This document shows positions 20,680 to 29,868 of a DNA stretch of 64,000 nucleotides, piece after piece (within the stretch, counting starts at the first letter, position 1; each line of letters starts with the position of its first letter). The translations under genes were made by a program, and so were the position numbers. Below the pieces are notes generated by a model. It did no database searches. It was not told the origin of the DNA and saw nothing but the letters and a program-made list of their open reading frames with translations. The DNA is from Brasilonema sennae CENA114 (GTDB taxonomy: Bacteria > Cyanobacteriota > Cyanobacteriia > Cyanobacteriales > Nostocaceae): NCBI RefSeq assembly GCF_006968745.1, contig NZ_CP030118.1, positions 2,554,654 through 2,618,653 on the forward strand, read 5' to 3'.

Positions 20680-20723
20680 GAACCTTTAGCTTGTGGTGTG
20701 TTTAATTGAGAACCGCCATAATT

Positions 20724-21632
20724 TTATGTAGACAATAAAAAGTCCTGAACCGCATCAACCACAGCTTGTGGGTATTCCTCATGCATTCCCAATGAACCAG
20801 GAAGAACAACTGTTTCTACTCCGCTTAAAGTTTTCATTGCATCCATGTCTGCACGAGACTTGGAAGGACTAGATTCTCCAATGACTACCTTCAACGGGAT
20901 AGACAAACCTTGAACAAGTGTTAAAAAATCAGCTTGGTTGTCTACAGGATCAAGGGTACCAGTGACAAATGCAGCAGGAGCATATCTTGCTCCGCTCTGT
21001 TGAGTATTGCGCCATTTATACTGAATGAAGTCGGGTGTGAGTTTAGCCGCATCAACGTAGACGTGACGACGGTACATAAACTTGAGGAAAGAGGGTAAGG
21101 TGTTGAGCTTGTAGAGAAATTGACCGATGAAAGGCGATCGCACCAAATCTTTGACCATCCCTCTTACTTGCTGATTTACCCCCATCACACGCAAAGGACC
21201 GCGCCAAGTTGGAGCTACCAAAACTATACGGGAAAACACTGGTGGTAATTGATTTGCCAGTTGCAGAACGTAACCTGCACTATGACCAGCGGCAACCACT
21301 GCGACTGGCGTATCTAATACGGATGTGACAAAATCTTCTAGAAATTGCTGATATAAAGCTGGTCCATAATTGACCCCAAAACGTGAAGATTGCCCAAAAC
21401 CAGGCCAATCCACTGCTACAACTTGAAAATGAGCAGAAAGCAACTTGCCTATTTCGCCCATTTCTGAGCGCATCGAAACGGTGCTGAAAGCCGGGAGTAG
21501 CAATAGCTGTGAACCTTTTCCTAGAATTTCATAGGCAATACGCAATTGTTGGTTTTCGCACTTCCAGAAATATTCTCCAACAACTCCACCAATCTCACTT
21601 TTGGAAGATGCAGATAGTACGTTAGTTGACAT
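20724..21632 (-). CDS. Alpha/beta-fold hydrolase
   Basis: This 302-residue cytosolic protein has a typical fold: LLLLPAFSTVS near the oxyanion hole, VVAVDWPGFGQSS, the nucleophile elbow GHSAG (Ser at about 117), a FVTGTLDPVDN segment for the acid residue, and His in LGMHEEYP near the C-terminus. It resembles esterase-like or haloalkane-dehalogenase-like enzymes common in cyanobacteria. The substrate cannot be told. It is a single gene on the minus strand, 105 bp before sufE. Confidence 0.85.
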   Translation of the reverse strand: MSTNVLSASSKSEIGGVVGEYFWKCENQQLRIAYEILGKGSQLLLLPAFSTVSMRSEMGEIGKLLSAHFQVVAVDWPGFGQSSRFGVNYGPALYQQFLEDFVTSVLDTPVAVVAAGHSAGYVLQLANQLPPVFSRIVLVAPTWRGPLRVMGVNQQVRGMVKDLVRSPFIGQFLYKLNTLPSFLKFMYRRHVYVDAAKLTPDFIQYKWRNTQQSGARYAPAAFVTGTLDPVDNQADFLTLVQGLSIPLKVVIGESSPSKSRADMDAMKTLSGVETVVLPGSLGMHEEYPQAVVDAVQDFLLST

Positions 21633-21737
21633 AACAAAATATTTTATTATTAGATTTGGCTATTTGAGTTTTCTTATCAGTCAATAGTCTATAGTTGTAT
21701 AGTTTTCTACTATCGACTATTGACTATTAACTATATG

Positions 21738-22178
21738 TTAGTCCTTAACGTTTAACTGAAATTCCAAAGCTTTTGTTTGCATGGTTTTAAAAATATTGTA
21801 AAATCCATTAGCTCGGGAGGGCGTTAGGCTGACATTTAGGCCAGTCTCTTGAATAAAATCTGGAGTCAATTGCAGAATTTCACCAGGGGTTAGTCCATTT
21901 AACCCTTCGACCAAAAGCCCTACTAACCCTTTGGTTAATTGAGAATCTGAGTCTCCCTGGAATATAAGTTTACCGTCTTCCGAAGTTGCTGTGATATAAA
22001 CTTGGGAAACACAGCCAGAAACTTTGTTTTCTGGTAGTTTGTCAGCTTCTGGAAAGTCCTTGAGTCGCTGACCGTACCAGATAAGCTGTTCGTAACGTCT
22101 TTTGGGGTCAGAAGCCCGTTGAAAGCGTTGGACGATTTTAGCAAGGCTTGGTGGCAAAGAATCAATGGTAGAGGTCAT
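21738..22178 (-). CDS. sufE: SufE-family sulfur acceptor protein
   Basis: SufE accepts sulfur from the cysteine desulfurase SufS for iron-sulfur cluster assembly. The 146-residue product from the ATG at 22178 (MTSTIDSLPPSLAKIV) has normal family length. A longer frame to 22262 would add an atypical N-terminus. The signature KVSGCVSQVYI carries the active-site Cys, and the C-terminal SLTPSRANGFYNIFKTMQ is typical. It serves general cluster assembly and is distinct from the NifS/NifU system at 46-48.5 kb. Confidence 0.9.
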   Translation of the reverse strand: MTSTIDSLPPSLAKIVQRFQRASDPKRRYEQLIWYGQRLKDFPEADKLPENKVSGCVSQVYITATSEDGKLIFQGDSDSQLTKGLVGLLVEGLNGLTPGEILQLTPDFIQETGLNVSLTPSRANGFYNIFKTMQTKALEFQLNVKD

Positions 22179-22273
22179 AACAGAGGTCGGAACAATGAAT
22201 CCACATCTTCTTGAGTTTAAATTATCTTCACAATAATTGCTCCTTGAGTGCGTTGTGAGCATAATGCCCTATT

Positions 22274-22306
22274 TGTTAAGCGTTAAGCGTTAAGCGTTAA
22301 GCGTTG
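22274..22306. repeat. Heptamer tandem repeat TTAAGCG
   Basis: Four tandem copies of the 7-bp unit GTTAAGC/TTAAGCG lie upstream of sufE in an otherwise AT-rich spacer. This is a classic short tandemly repeated repetitive sequence of heterocystous cyanobacteria. Confidence 0.85.
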
Positions 22307-22467
22307 CCCATTTTCAAGACAGGAGGAGCAGAACCAATTTATATTAAGCATTAACAACAAATGTTAATTATTAATTCACAAATAAACACCGGATTCAATT
22401 TGTTGATAATTAAATTTACATGAATATCTTCGATTTTGCTCATTAACAATTTTAAGGAGAAAGTCAG

Positions 22468-22734
22468 TTGTTAACATCTACTTTACTAGTAACCACTTTC
22501 GCTAGAACCCCCTTGGAATGGAGTCCTATAGTCGGACTAATTATGATCCTGTGCAACATCGCTGCCATTGCCTTTGGCAAATCTAGCATTAAGTATCAAA
22601 GCGTTGGTCCAGAACTTCCTTCACCCAGCTTTTTTGGTGGTTTTGGTGTACCTGCACTTTTGGCAACTACTGCTTTTGGTCATATTCTAGGTGCTGGTGT
22701 TATTTTAGGGCTACATAATCTTGGTAGGCTCTAG
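22468..22734 (+). CDS. psaK: Photosystem I reaction centre subunit PsaK
   Basis: The 88-residue thylakoid membrane protein has two transmembrane helices (about residues 18-38, VGLIMILCNIAAIAFG, and 62-82, LLATTAFGHILGAGVILGL) separated by a loop with the conserved SIKYQSVGPELPSPSFFGGFG. PsaK lies at the edge of PSI and helps bind antenna and mediate trimer contacts. The start is TTG, with AAGGAG about 10 bp upstream. No in-frame ATG gives a full N-terminus. It is monocistronic, followed by a strong terminator. Confidence 0.92.
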   Translation: MLTSTLLVTTFARTPLEWSPIVGLIMILCNIAAIAFGKSSIKYQSVGPELPSPSFFGGFGVPALLATTAFGHILGAGVILGLHNLGRL

Positions 22735-22780
22735 ATTGTTGCCGAACTTAGAATTCACTTGATTGTTTTTTTGGACACAA

Positions 22781-22811
22781 AAGAGCCAGATAACATAACT
22801 ATCTGGCTCTT
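22781..22811. terminator. Rho-independent terminator after psaK
   Basis: AAGAGCCAGATA (22781-22792) and TATCTGGCTCTT (22800-22811) form a perfect 12-bp stem with a 7-base loop. T-rich sequence flanks the stem, so it could also act for the leftward gene at 22888. Confidence 0.85.
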
Positions 22812-22887
22812 TCATGCTTATTGGGTTCGCTTACTTCTATCTTGCCAAAGGGGCGAAATCTCGCATTGCTATGCAATCACAGTCATC

Positions 22888-23274
22888 TTAAGCCAAATTT
22901 CGGTAGACTGATAGTTCATCTACTCTCATTTCAAAAGGCATTCCTTGATTTTTGGGAGGACAGACGCGAATTTTTGCACTACTGACTATTTGCTGTAGCA
23001 ATGCACCCATCGTTACAAGTTTCTGTAACACACGCCAATTTGTTACTTGATCTGGACACTCAATGACTAAAGTTAAAGTACTGATGTCAGTGGTGACGTA
23101 CCATCGACAATTAGATAATAAATCTTGGATGTCGCGATCGCATCCTTCGTAGAAGTATCTGCTGATAGAATATTCAAGTTGCTGCCGCAGGATAATATCT
23201 GCCGATGTCAGTTGGACAGGGTGTGAATCTTCTTCGTGAAAAAAATGTTTCCTCTTCATCTCGTTGTCTCTCAA
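22888..23274 (-). CDS. Conserved-looking hypothetical protein, 128 residues
   Basis: I do not recognise the family. It is a soluble mixed alpha/beta protein with an N-terminal helix-rich part (LTSADIILRQQLEYSISRYF), a central YVTTDISTLTLVIECPD strand pair and a C-terminal strand segment ending in VYRNLA. The start could be 23274 or the ATG five codons in (MKRKHFF). Codon use looks normal for the genome. It is convergent with psaK and isolated upstream, so context gives no function. Confidence 0.55.
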   Translation of the reverse strand: MRDNEMKRKHFFHEEDSHPVQLTSADIILRQQLEYSISRYFYEGCDRDIQDLLSNCRWYVTTDISTLTLVIECPDQVTNWRVLQKLVTMGALLQQIVSSAKIRVCPPKNQGMPFEMRVDELSVYRNLA

Positions 23275-24765
23275 TTACTCTCAGTATTTTTCAATGACCT
23301 TTGCATACATAAAGTACGTCTTTCTAAAAACTACTGATTTGCATCATCATAGAAAGCGCTAATACTACTACACCGAATATCCCAATAGCTGTTGAATCGA
23401 TACATACTTTGTCCTAAAAAACTAGCAATTTAGATTGCACTTAGATAATTTTTGTAGTTGGAAATAAAATAAAAAATGACAGCACTATCTCTCGCAAAAG
23501 CTTAATTAAGACACAAGTTACTGACCTTGTGACTAAAATTACCTGCTTTCACAAACGCTTTCCTTAAAACCAGGCAATATTCTTTTATTCAGTTATTCAC
23601 TGAACAAATCTTTATCTCGTCAAAATTCTCTGTTGGTATTACTTTTTCTACTGAGTGTAAGATATTCCAGAAAAATTTTGCAGAGATAACTTTTTTCTGA
23701 AAACGCCTGATTTGACGTTTGTTGCAAACAATTTGGTAAAATCTTCCCTGGTACAAGTCAAATTGCGGATACTCTAGTTGTTTTTACAAACTCGGAGTGC
23801 AGTTGCTTTATACCATCTTCAATAAATAATTGATGAGCTTCAAAATAATCAATCTGTTCTAGCAACGAAAGGCATTTTCAGCCTTAAACGTCTGACTTTC
23901 TTGCTTGAAACTCATAACAGATGGCATAAGCAGTCAAAACTCTTTATTCTCAATACCTAAATCCGTATTGAGAGCGAGTTTATCAACATCAAAATAATTG
24001 TAAGTCTCTATTGTGTAGATAAGTTGAAGCGGCAATAGCACCCAGATGATCTCCGCTATCCAAAAAGGAATACCTCACACTCCTTTATTTATATTTCCAA
24101 CTAGACCTATAATAAGCGCAAAGAATAAAAAAAAAGAATCAAATTATACGATTATTCTAGAAATTTGAACTCTGTAAACTAGAATCAATAAATTCATGAA
24201 TGAATAGTAGCAGTAAATTGCGAATAGTAGATGAGAAAAAATATCTACTATTATCTATTCGCCTACCAATTGACCGTTAATTCCGCACAGGGTATAAGCC
24301 CCCGGATTTATCCGACCGAACCAATCCAAAATCACGGCACGTACTACAACGGAATGCCAGACGTCTGGCTGTCGGGAAACCATGCACGGTAGTGACCCCA
24401 AAATCTAAGAGGATGTTTTAAAAGTGAATTTTGTTGTCATGCTGTTCGCTTCGCTGCGCCTTAGCGCATACGCAGCCAAGCGTAGTATAGACACGTAAGC
24501 GCAAGCGCACACCCAGAGGGCGAACGCGCAGTGTGTCGCTTTGCGACTCAGTGGCTTTCTGCAGGGTAGCATCTGGTGTATGTGTCGATAACCCTAGATT
24601 CTATGTCCTGCGGACACGTTGCGCTAACCTTACGCTGAGTCCCAAGGGGACACGCACTCGCGTTCGCTCCACTCAGAATGACAAGATTATACTTTCTTTT
24701 ACTTTTGAAACAACCTCTAAAATCCAAAATCGGCTGACATCACCCAGATTGATATCATAAAAACC
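23275..24765. other. 1.5-kb AT-rich spacer without a recognisable intact gene
   Basis: I find no convincing gene. On the minus strand around 23770-23875 a short frame reads like coding sequence (…EQIDYFEAHQLFIEDGIKQLHSEF…) but has no good start, so it may be a gene remnant. At 24345-24358 GCCAGACGTCTGGC is a perfect palindrome within a segment (24290-24410) resembling a decayed insertion-sequence end. Bases 24440-24690 carry GC-rich interspersed repeats with ACACGTAAGCGCAAGCGCAC. Confidence 0.5.
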
Positions 24766-25422
24766 TTATTTTTTGCGAGCAACAATATGAAAAATATGCC
24801 AATGTTTCTCTTCTCCGATAGCTGTTTTTCCAGGATGGTCTTCTTCCTGTAGCATTTCTATTTCAAAAGGTTGCAGCAATATTTCTACTTGTTGAGTTGT
24901 ATGGTGATTCATGGAAGTATAAATTGCCCAAGAATCACGGTTACCAAACAATTGTCCACAGAAACGACCACCAGAACGTAATGATGAAATAATTTTTTCC
25001 CATAAGCTAGGGAAAAATTTCGGTGGACAAAATGGTAGGGAAAAGCTGGCGTTTACTAAATCTACTGATTCTGGTAGCACTACGTCTTGAAAAAGAGCAA
25101 CGCGAGTTTCCAGAAGTTGGCGATTAATATCTGGACGTTCTAGTAAACGCGCGATGGCTTCAGCTTCACCATCAATAGCCAAGACTCGCCAACCCCCACG
25201 TAAGAGTTCTACTGTATCTCGCCCTTCGCCGCAGCCCAAATCAACTGCAAAGCGTGAGTGTGGGACAGGTGTCTGGTGTTGGTTAAGACTTTCACTATCA
25301 AAACCTGCTAAAGCTTCAACTAAGGTCTCTCGTGGCGGACGACCCACAACAGCATTATAATATGCAGACCAATCGCGCTCAAAAACATTACCTTCTGATT
25401 GATAATTGTTTAAATCTGACAT
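24766..25422 (-). CDS. Class I SAM-dependent methyltransferase (TehB-like)
   Basis: The 218-residue protein has the SAM-binding motif I VDLGCGEGRDTVELL (about residues 60-74), the acidic end of strand 2 in VLAIDGEAEA, motif LVNASFSLPFCP and LRSGGRFCGQLFG. This matches small TehB/UbiE-like methyltransferases. The substrate is unknown. It is monocistronic with non-coding DNA on both sides, and the context does not help. Confidence 0.8.
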   Translation of the reverse strand: MSDLNNYQSEGNVFERDWSAYYNAVVGRPPRETLVEALAGFDSESLNQHQTPVPHSRFAVDLGCGEGRDTVELLRGGWRVLAIDGEAEAIARLLERPDINRQLLETRVALFQDVVLPESVDLVNASFSLPFCPPKFFPSLWEKIISSLRSGGRFCGQLFGNRDSWAIYTSMNHHTTQQVEILLQPFEIEMLQEEDHPGKTAIGEEKHWHIFHIVARKK

Positions 25423-26031
25423 AATATATACAAGTTTGGAATTTAAACCATTAACCCATAGAGATAGAAGCAGATCTTATCTAAAAATTATCTGCTCTTT
25501 GATTGAAACAATAGTATAGCAATCTTAGAGGATTCCCAAAATTCTCTTGTTTCTCTGTGTTTTTTGGCGCCCAAGCCCCGATCGAGTTTGCATCCACTTG
25601 GGGGGAACTAAAGCAACGCAATGGTTTCCCAAAAGTTAGGTTTCAACGTGTAAAAAACAGAAGTAGGCAAGTTTGAGGAGTGATTAAGATCACAGATATG
25701 ATAATTGCCGTTAATTAATCATTTTCTACGAAGCTAAAAAGCTTTGTCCTCTATAATCTCAATCTCGATTCAAAAAAAGATGTTATGGATGTTATCAAGT
25801 TACTAGTAGTTTTACGGAAGACAAGTATTTTTTGAGAAAGCTAATATTAACATGATAGTTGAAGTTGCAAGAGATAGTAGCTGGCTTTCTCCTGCAACCT
25901 CAATATCTGGAGCAATCAAATTCTCAGTTTGATTTTGGATGTGAGATGAGCAAGTAGGTAAATTTTGAAAGGAAAAAGGTAAATCCTATATTTATCTTTT
26001 TCCTTTTTGTTTTTTTGTATGATTTTCTTTT
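25423..26031. other. Gene-free spacer between the methyltransferase gene and ctaB
   Basis: I see no gene, tRNA or clear repeat in these 609 bases. The sequence is AT-rich with stops in all frames. Upstream promoter sequences for the leftward methyltransferase gene presumably lie at 25423-25550. Confidence 0.4.
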
Positions 26032-27003
26032 CTATTGTATCAAATCTAAAATGGATATTATGAGTTGATGAGTCAAAGGCAAACTATCAACCACAATTGC
26101 AGCGCAGAGCAACATCATATAGAAAATTGAGTAGAGAAATAGAGAACGTGCGAGTTGTTTATCATCAGGATTGTGCAATAGCACCCAAGCTTTTTTGATG
26201 AAAAAACCCCCCAATATAAGGGCGATGCAAGTGTAAACAGCACCTGTAACTTGAAGCGGATAGGAAAGTAAAAATGTAGTGGGGATAAGAAGCCAAGAGT
26301 ACACCCAAATCTGGCGAGTTGCAGCAACATTACCCGCAACAACAGGAAGCATGGGTACACCAACTTTGGCATACTCATCACGGATCATCAATGCTAAAGC
26401 CCAGAAATGGGGAGGTGTCCACAAAAAGACAATTGCAAATAGCAGCCATGCAGCCCAGCTTAAAGTATCTGTTACCGCAGCCCAACCTACCAACGCTGGG
26501 ATTCCACCAGCAGCACCACCAATGACGATGTTGGCAGGATTATGGCGTTTGAGTAAGTGAGTGTAGACGCCCACATAAAAAACAATACCAGACATTGTTA
26601 GTAGGGCACTCAGCAGGTTGACAAACACAGCAAGCAGCGTGAAGGATAGACTTGCAAGTGCGATCGCAAATATTAAAGCATGCGACGGCTGCACCCGACC
26701 AGAAACCAAAGGTCGGTGGCGTGTACGTTCCATTTGGTCATCAATGTCGCGGTCATAGATACAATTAATAGTCTGGGCACTTGCAGCTGCAAAAGTACCA
26801 CCACAGACAGTGACAAGCAGCAATACTGGGTTAACATTTCCTTGAGAGGCAATCCACATACTACTAGCAGTTGTCATGAGTAGCAGGGGGATAATCCGAG
26901 GCTTTGTAAGTTGATAGTAACTGTGAATGACTTGTAGAAAGTTCTGATGGTGGCGTGTGGCGGTGTTCTCAATCATGATTGGACGAATTCCTGATTTGTT
27001 CAC
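26032..27003 (-). CDS. ctaB: Protohaem IX farnesyltransferase (haem O synthase)
   Basis: CtaB attaches a farnesyl chain to haem B for the respiratory terminal oxidase. The protein has about nine hydrophobic helices and the prenyl-diphosphate site [15 protein letters not shown] (N-x3-D-x3-D), followed by RHRPLVSGR. The second polar motif is [13 protein letters not shown]. The GTG at 27003 overlaps the stop of the feoA remnant (GTGA), and an ATG at 26976 ([10 protein letters not shown]) is an alternative start. It is not next to cox genes here. Terminal oxidases protect nitrogenase in heterocysts, but no regulatory evidence links this copy to that. Confidence 0.92.
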   Translation of the reverse strand: MNKSGIRPIMIENTATRHHQNFLQVIHSYYQLTKPRIIPLLLMTTASSMWIASQGNVNPVLLLVTVCGGTFAAASAQTINCIYDRDIDDQMERTRHRPLVSGRVQPSHALIFAIALASLSFTLLAVFVNLLSALLTMSGIVFYVGVYTHLLKRHNPANIVIGGAAGGIPALVGWAAVTDTLSWAAWLLFAIVFLWTPPHFWALALMIRDEYAKVGVPMLPVVAGNVAATRQIWVYSWLLIPTTFLLSYPLQVTGAVYTCIALILGGFFIKKAWVLLHNPDDKQLARSLFLYSIFYMMLLCAAIVVDSLPLTHQLIISILDLIQ

Positions 27004-27220
27004 TCATCATCAATGCGGACATAAATTTTTTGAGCAAAATCCCAAGTTAGTGTCAATCGTCTTTCTCCTACTGTGATGACAAAACAAGGAAAGTGCTGTT
27101 CTACAGTGAAGGGAGTTCTTGGTGTTATCCCCATTGATATCAGTTCTTTGAGAAATTTTTCGTCCTTAATGTTGCAAAACTTGATGATTCCTGCTTATCC
27201 TTTTTTTAGCCATTATAGTG
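27000..27220 (-). pseudogene. Decayed feoA-like gene upstream of ctaB
   Basis: The minus-strand frame ending TGA at 27000-27002 encodes a typical FeoA (SH3-like) domain: GIIKFCNIKDEKFLKELISMGITPRTPFTVEQ, a strand pair, then [12 protein letters not shown]. Going upstream the frame reads L-K-K-G-stop-A-G-I-I-K with no usable ATG. A TAA near 27207 and a run of seven A interrupt what should be the N-terminus. The nearby ATG at about 27212 is in another frame. It is therefore probably a 5'-broken gene. FeoA normally supports FeoB ferrous-iron uptake; no feoB is here. Confidence 0.55.
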
Positions 27221-27268
27221 AAGAATTTTTCCAATTCATATTATAAAAAAAGAACAAATAAAAACCTG

Positions 27269-27315
27269 AAAATCCAGATGACTGACTTCTTATAAAAGCC
27301 GCTTATCTGGATTTT
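27269..27315. terminator. Stem-loop downstream of the fdxH cluster
   Basis: AAAATCCAGAT (27269-27279) pairs with ATCTGGATTTT (27305-27315), a perfect 11-bp stem with a 25-base loop. It lies in the spacer after fdxH and may end the leftward hesAB-fdxH transcript together with the palindrome at 27358. Confidence 0.5.
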
Positions 27316-27357
27316 GATAAATTATTGAATATTGCTATATTAGCTTTTATTTTAAAA

Positions 27358-27387
27358 TTTAGAGACGTAGTATACTACGTCTCTAAA
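27358..27387. terminator. 30-bp perfect palindrome after fdxH
   Basis: The sequence centred on TAGTATACTA is its own reverse complement over 30 bases, the core arm being AGAGACGTAG. It lies 49 bp downstream of the fdxH stop. It can form a strong hairpin, probably terminating the nif/fdxH transcript. A repeat-element origin is possible. Confidence 0.55.
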
Positions 27388-27435
27388 TAAGGAAATTAAT
27401 TCCTTACAGTTTAAAAGACTGCAACAAGATATGAA

Positions 27436-27735
27436 CTAGACCAAGTATGGTTCTTGGTTAGTCTTAATCGTGCAATCAGAACGTGGATAACTCACGCAAA
27501 GTAGAGCAAAACCTTTAGACATTTGTTCGTCATCTAAAAAGCTTTGATCTGATTGATCAATTGTACCTTCAACAACTTTTCCGACACAGCTAGAGCAAGC
27601 ACCTGACTTACAAGAAAAAGGCAAATCTATACCGTTTTCTTCAGCGGCATCTACAATAGTTGTCTCTTCATCAACTTCAATCGTGGTATCTAGATCTTCT
27701 TTCTTGTTGAGTAATCTAACTTGGTATGTTGCCAT
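27436..27735 (-). CDS. fdxH: Heterocyst [2Fe-2S] ferredoxin FdxH
   Basis: FdxH is the plant-type ferredoxin that feeds electrons to nitrogenase reductase in heterocysts. The 99-residue length is typical. Ligands are in [16 protein letters not shown] with the fourth Cys in LLCVSYP. The residues before the cluster (ENGIDLPFS) match FdxH rather than vegetative PetF. It is the last gene of the hesA-hesB-fdxH group, the conserved order in heterocystous species, with hairpins following. Confidence 0.95.
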   Translation of the reverse strand: MATYQVRLLNKKEDLDTTIEVDEETTIVDAAEENGIDLPFSCKSGACSSCVGKVVEGTIDQSDQSFLDDEQMSKGFALLCVSYPRSDCTIKTNQEPYLV

Positions 27736-27830
27736 TTTTTGATTCTTCTCACACGCGGTACAGTTAGGTTTTCTGACTTCAAGGGTGTAAGAAAGTCAAA
27801 AGTAAAAATAATTTTTTACTTTAACTTGGT

Positions 27831-28202
27831 TTAGTTACAAGGTGTACCTGCAGAAGAACAGTCAGCTGTTCTAAATGACTTTCCACAACCGCAGGTATCA
27901 GTAGCTTTGGGGTTGATGAACTTAAACCCGCTTTCCATCACTCCCTCGATAAAATCGATAACCAACCCTTCTAACAAGGGGGCACTTTTGGCATCAACAT
28001 AAACAAGCACATGACCTTGTTCGCTGACTAAATCATTTGGTTGCGGCTGACTTATGACTTCCATCCCATACTCATAGCCACTGCAACCACCATCTTTGAC
28101 AGAGATGCGGATACCTTTAGCTGGTGTATTGGTTTCGGAGGTCGCACCCCGCAGCAATGTTCGCAGACGAAATTCTGCTTTTTCCGTCAAAGTAACCGTC
28201 AT
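27831..28202 (-). CDS. hesB: HesB, A-type iron-sulfur carrier
   Basis: The 123-residue IscA/NifIscA-family protein begins MTVTLTEKAEFRLR. A Met codon one position upstream is also in frame. The three cluster cysteines are present: GGCSGYEYGM and DTCGCGKSF. HesB is thought to carry Fe-S clusters during nitrogenase assembly. The C-terminal extension after CGCGKSF (about 15 residues, with two further Cys) is a small peculiarity. It sits between hesA and fdxH. Confidence 0.93.
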   Translation of the reverse strand: MTVTLTEKAEFRLRTLLRGATSETNTPAKGIRISVKDGGCSGYEYGMEVISQPQPNDLVSEQGHVLVYVDAKSAPLLEGLVIDFIEGVMESGFKFINPKATDTCGCGKSFRTADCSSAGTPCN

Positions 28203-28455
28203 CAATCCTCCTAATTGGAAAAAATTAGTTGTTGTTGTGATTTAAGGTGTGAATTTGTTTAGTGGTGATGAGTACAGTTATCGCAATCAGCACTTCAATT
28301 GGCACAGACAGGTGAAAAAATGAAGCTTACACTCAGGCAAAATAAGGCAATTAATGTTGCTAACAGTTGCCAGATCTGATTTACGATTTTTGCACTGACT
28401 TGAAACGAACGTATGGTAAACCCCAGAGGAATGAATGAAGACACCAAGATCACAA

Positions 28456-29256
28456 TTATTTGTTTGCAACACTGGTGGTTTCCATGACTTGAGATTGCGA
28501 GTATCTCCAAGGCGCACTGTTACCGCATACAGGACAATCGCGATCGCGATGAGAACGGCGCTTGACAAATTCCATCCGGGTTAGATCCATTGTCAAAAGC
28601 TGTGACAACAAAGGTTGACTCAACCCAGTGATCAGCTTGATCGCCTCCAGTGCACTCAGACAAGCTAGTGTTCCAGAAACAGCACCTAGAACAGAAAAGC
28701 CACGCCTATCCCAATCAGGTTTTTCCGGAAATAAGCAAGATAGACAAGGAGTCACACCAGGAATAATTGTGGTCAAGTAAGCCTCCATCCCGTCCATTGC
28801 TGCTTCCACCATAGGTTTACGCCAGCGTACGCAAGCTTCATTTAACAAATCGCGCTCCGTAAAATTATGAGCGCAGTCAAGAGCCATGTCAGCTGATTGC
28901 ACTAAGGAGTCTACATTTTCCGGGGTGACATATTCATGAACTGCTTCCACTTGGACATCAGGATTGATGGCTTGGAGAGTTTCTTGTGCTTTGAACACCC
29001 TAGGCTTGTCCACCCAATCGTGCGTCATCAGAATCTGACGATTCATGTCATCAAGCCGCAGGTCACCACCGCGAACTAAAATCAGCCGCCCAACGCCAGC
29101 TACTGCAAGGTATAGCGCCGCCGTACCGCCTAATCCTCCTACACCTGTAACGACAACCGTCGCTGACTTGAGGCGCTTCTGTGCTGTTTCACCAAAATTA
29201 GGAAGCATCATTTGACGACGGTAGCGTTCCAACTCGGTAGGCGTTAGGTCTACCAT
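28456..29256 (-). CDS. hesA: HesA, ThiF/MoeB-family adenylyltransferase-like protein
   Basis: The 266-residue protein has the nucleotide-binding motif VVVTGVGGLGGTAALYLAVAGVGRLILV (about residues 33-60), the R-x5-Q motif in MNRQIL, and two zinc-binding CxxC pairs (CLSCLFP and CPVCGNS). E1-like enzymes adenylate a protein C-terminus for sulfur transfer. HesA is needed for full nitrogenase function in other systems, perhaps in sulfur mobilisation for cofactor assembly. It is 10 bp after nifW in a tightly packed series. Confidence 0.92.
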   Translation of the reverse strand: MVDLTPTELERYRRQMMLPNFGETAQKRLKSATVVVTGVGGLGGTAALYLAVAGVGRLILVRGGDLRLDDMNRQILMTHDWVDKPRVFKAQETLQAINPDVQVEAVHEYVTPENVDSLVQSADMALDCAHNFTERDLLNEACVRWRKPMVEAAMDGMEAYLTTIIPGVTPCLSCLFPEKPDWDRRGFSVLGAVSGTLACLSALEAIKLITGLSQPLLSQLLTMDLTRMEFVKRRSHRDRDCPVCGNSAPWRYSQSQVMETTSVANK

Positions 29257-29266
29257 TTTATACCTC

Positions 29267-29584
29267 CTAATCTGATGTGATTTCTGTCAGCGTGACTACA
29301 TTTTTCGGCTTCTGATTAAACACTTTGAACAGCTTTTGTTCTTGGGGTGTTGATTCAAGAAAGACCTGATAGGCTTGTTCCAAAGCCTCACGATATTTAT
29401 TTAACTTATCTGAAATACTCAGGTCAGTATAATTCTCATCAATTTCCTTAATCAATTGAGAAAACTTTTTCAAAATATGCAGACGATTTACATTCACGAA
29501 CTTTTGATCGTAGGGGAGTTGAAAAAACTGAAAATACTCCTCTGCATCTTCAAGTTTTTTGAATTGATCATAATCCCAGGTCAT
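29267..29584 (-). CDS. nifW: Nitrogenase-stabilising protein NifW
   Basis: The 105-residue protein has family features: an N-terminal FKKLEDAEEYFQFFQLPYDQ, then HILKKFSQLI, and ALEQAYQVFLESTPQEQKLFKVF. NifW associates with the MoFe protein and protects it from oxygen or helps its maturation. Its ATG overlaps the stop of the preceding gene by four bases (ATGA), indicating translational coupling. Confidence 0.93.
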   Translation of the reverse strand: MTWDYDQFKKLEDAEEYFQFFQLPYDQKFVNVNRLHILKKFSQLIKEIDENYTDLSISDKLNKYREALEQAYQVFLESTPQEQKLFKVFNQKPKNVVTLTEITSD

Positions 29585-29802
29585 TTTCTCTGCTCCAGCT
29601 TTTTTACCTGTTGCTTAAGTTCGTCTAACTGACGATAAATTTCATAAGTTTGGGAAGCAACATCCATCAGTTGTTGATAATCTGTTGGTAATCCCTCTGC
29701 CAAATCGTGCAGATCCATTTTCATTTGACCTGCTTTACTATTAAGACGTTTAATCTGATTTTTCAGATCCTCAATAGTAGATGTTTCTTCAGCTTGTGCC
29801 AT
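29581..29802 (-). CDS. CCE_0567-type small coiled-coil protein of nif clusters
   Basis: The 73-residue protein starts at the ATG at 29802 after a GAAAGAGG ribosome-binding sequence. It is almost entirely helical (IEDLKNQIKRLNSKAGQMKMDLHDLAEGLP, then a second helix to KKLEQRK), forming a helical hairpin. The family is typified by Cyanothece CCE_0567, a reported metal-binding protein always near nifX/nifW. Its precise role in cofactor handling is not settled. It overlaps nifW. Confidence 0.85.
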   Translation of the reverse strand: MAQAEETSTIEDLKNQIKRLNSKAGQMKMDLHDLAEGLPTDYQQLMDVASQTYEIYRQLDELKQQVKKLEQRK

Positions 29803-29868
29803 CAAACCTCTTTCTTGCCTCAAAAATGAAGAGAAGAATTTTTTTACTCTTCATTATTCATGATTTTT

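Noticed and set aside
22274..22306. Possible CRISPR array
   Set aside because: The repeats are contiguous heptamers with no spacers. No cas genes or spacer-repeat periodicity occur anywhere in the window.
24290..24410. Intact insertion sequence
   Set aside because: There is no transposase frame near the palindrome and no matching second end, so it is at most a remnant.
28287..28568. Possible small genes between hesA and hesB
   Set aside because: The frames overlap the hesA 3' end, lack good starts and show no recognisable domain. The spacer is more likely untranslated.
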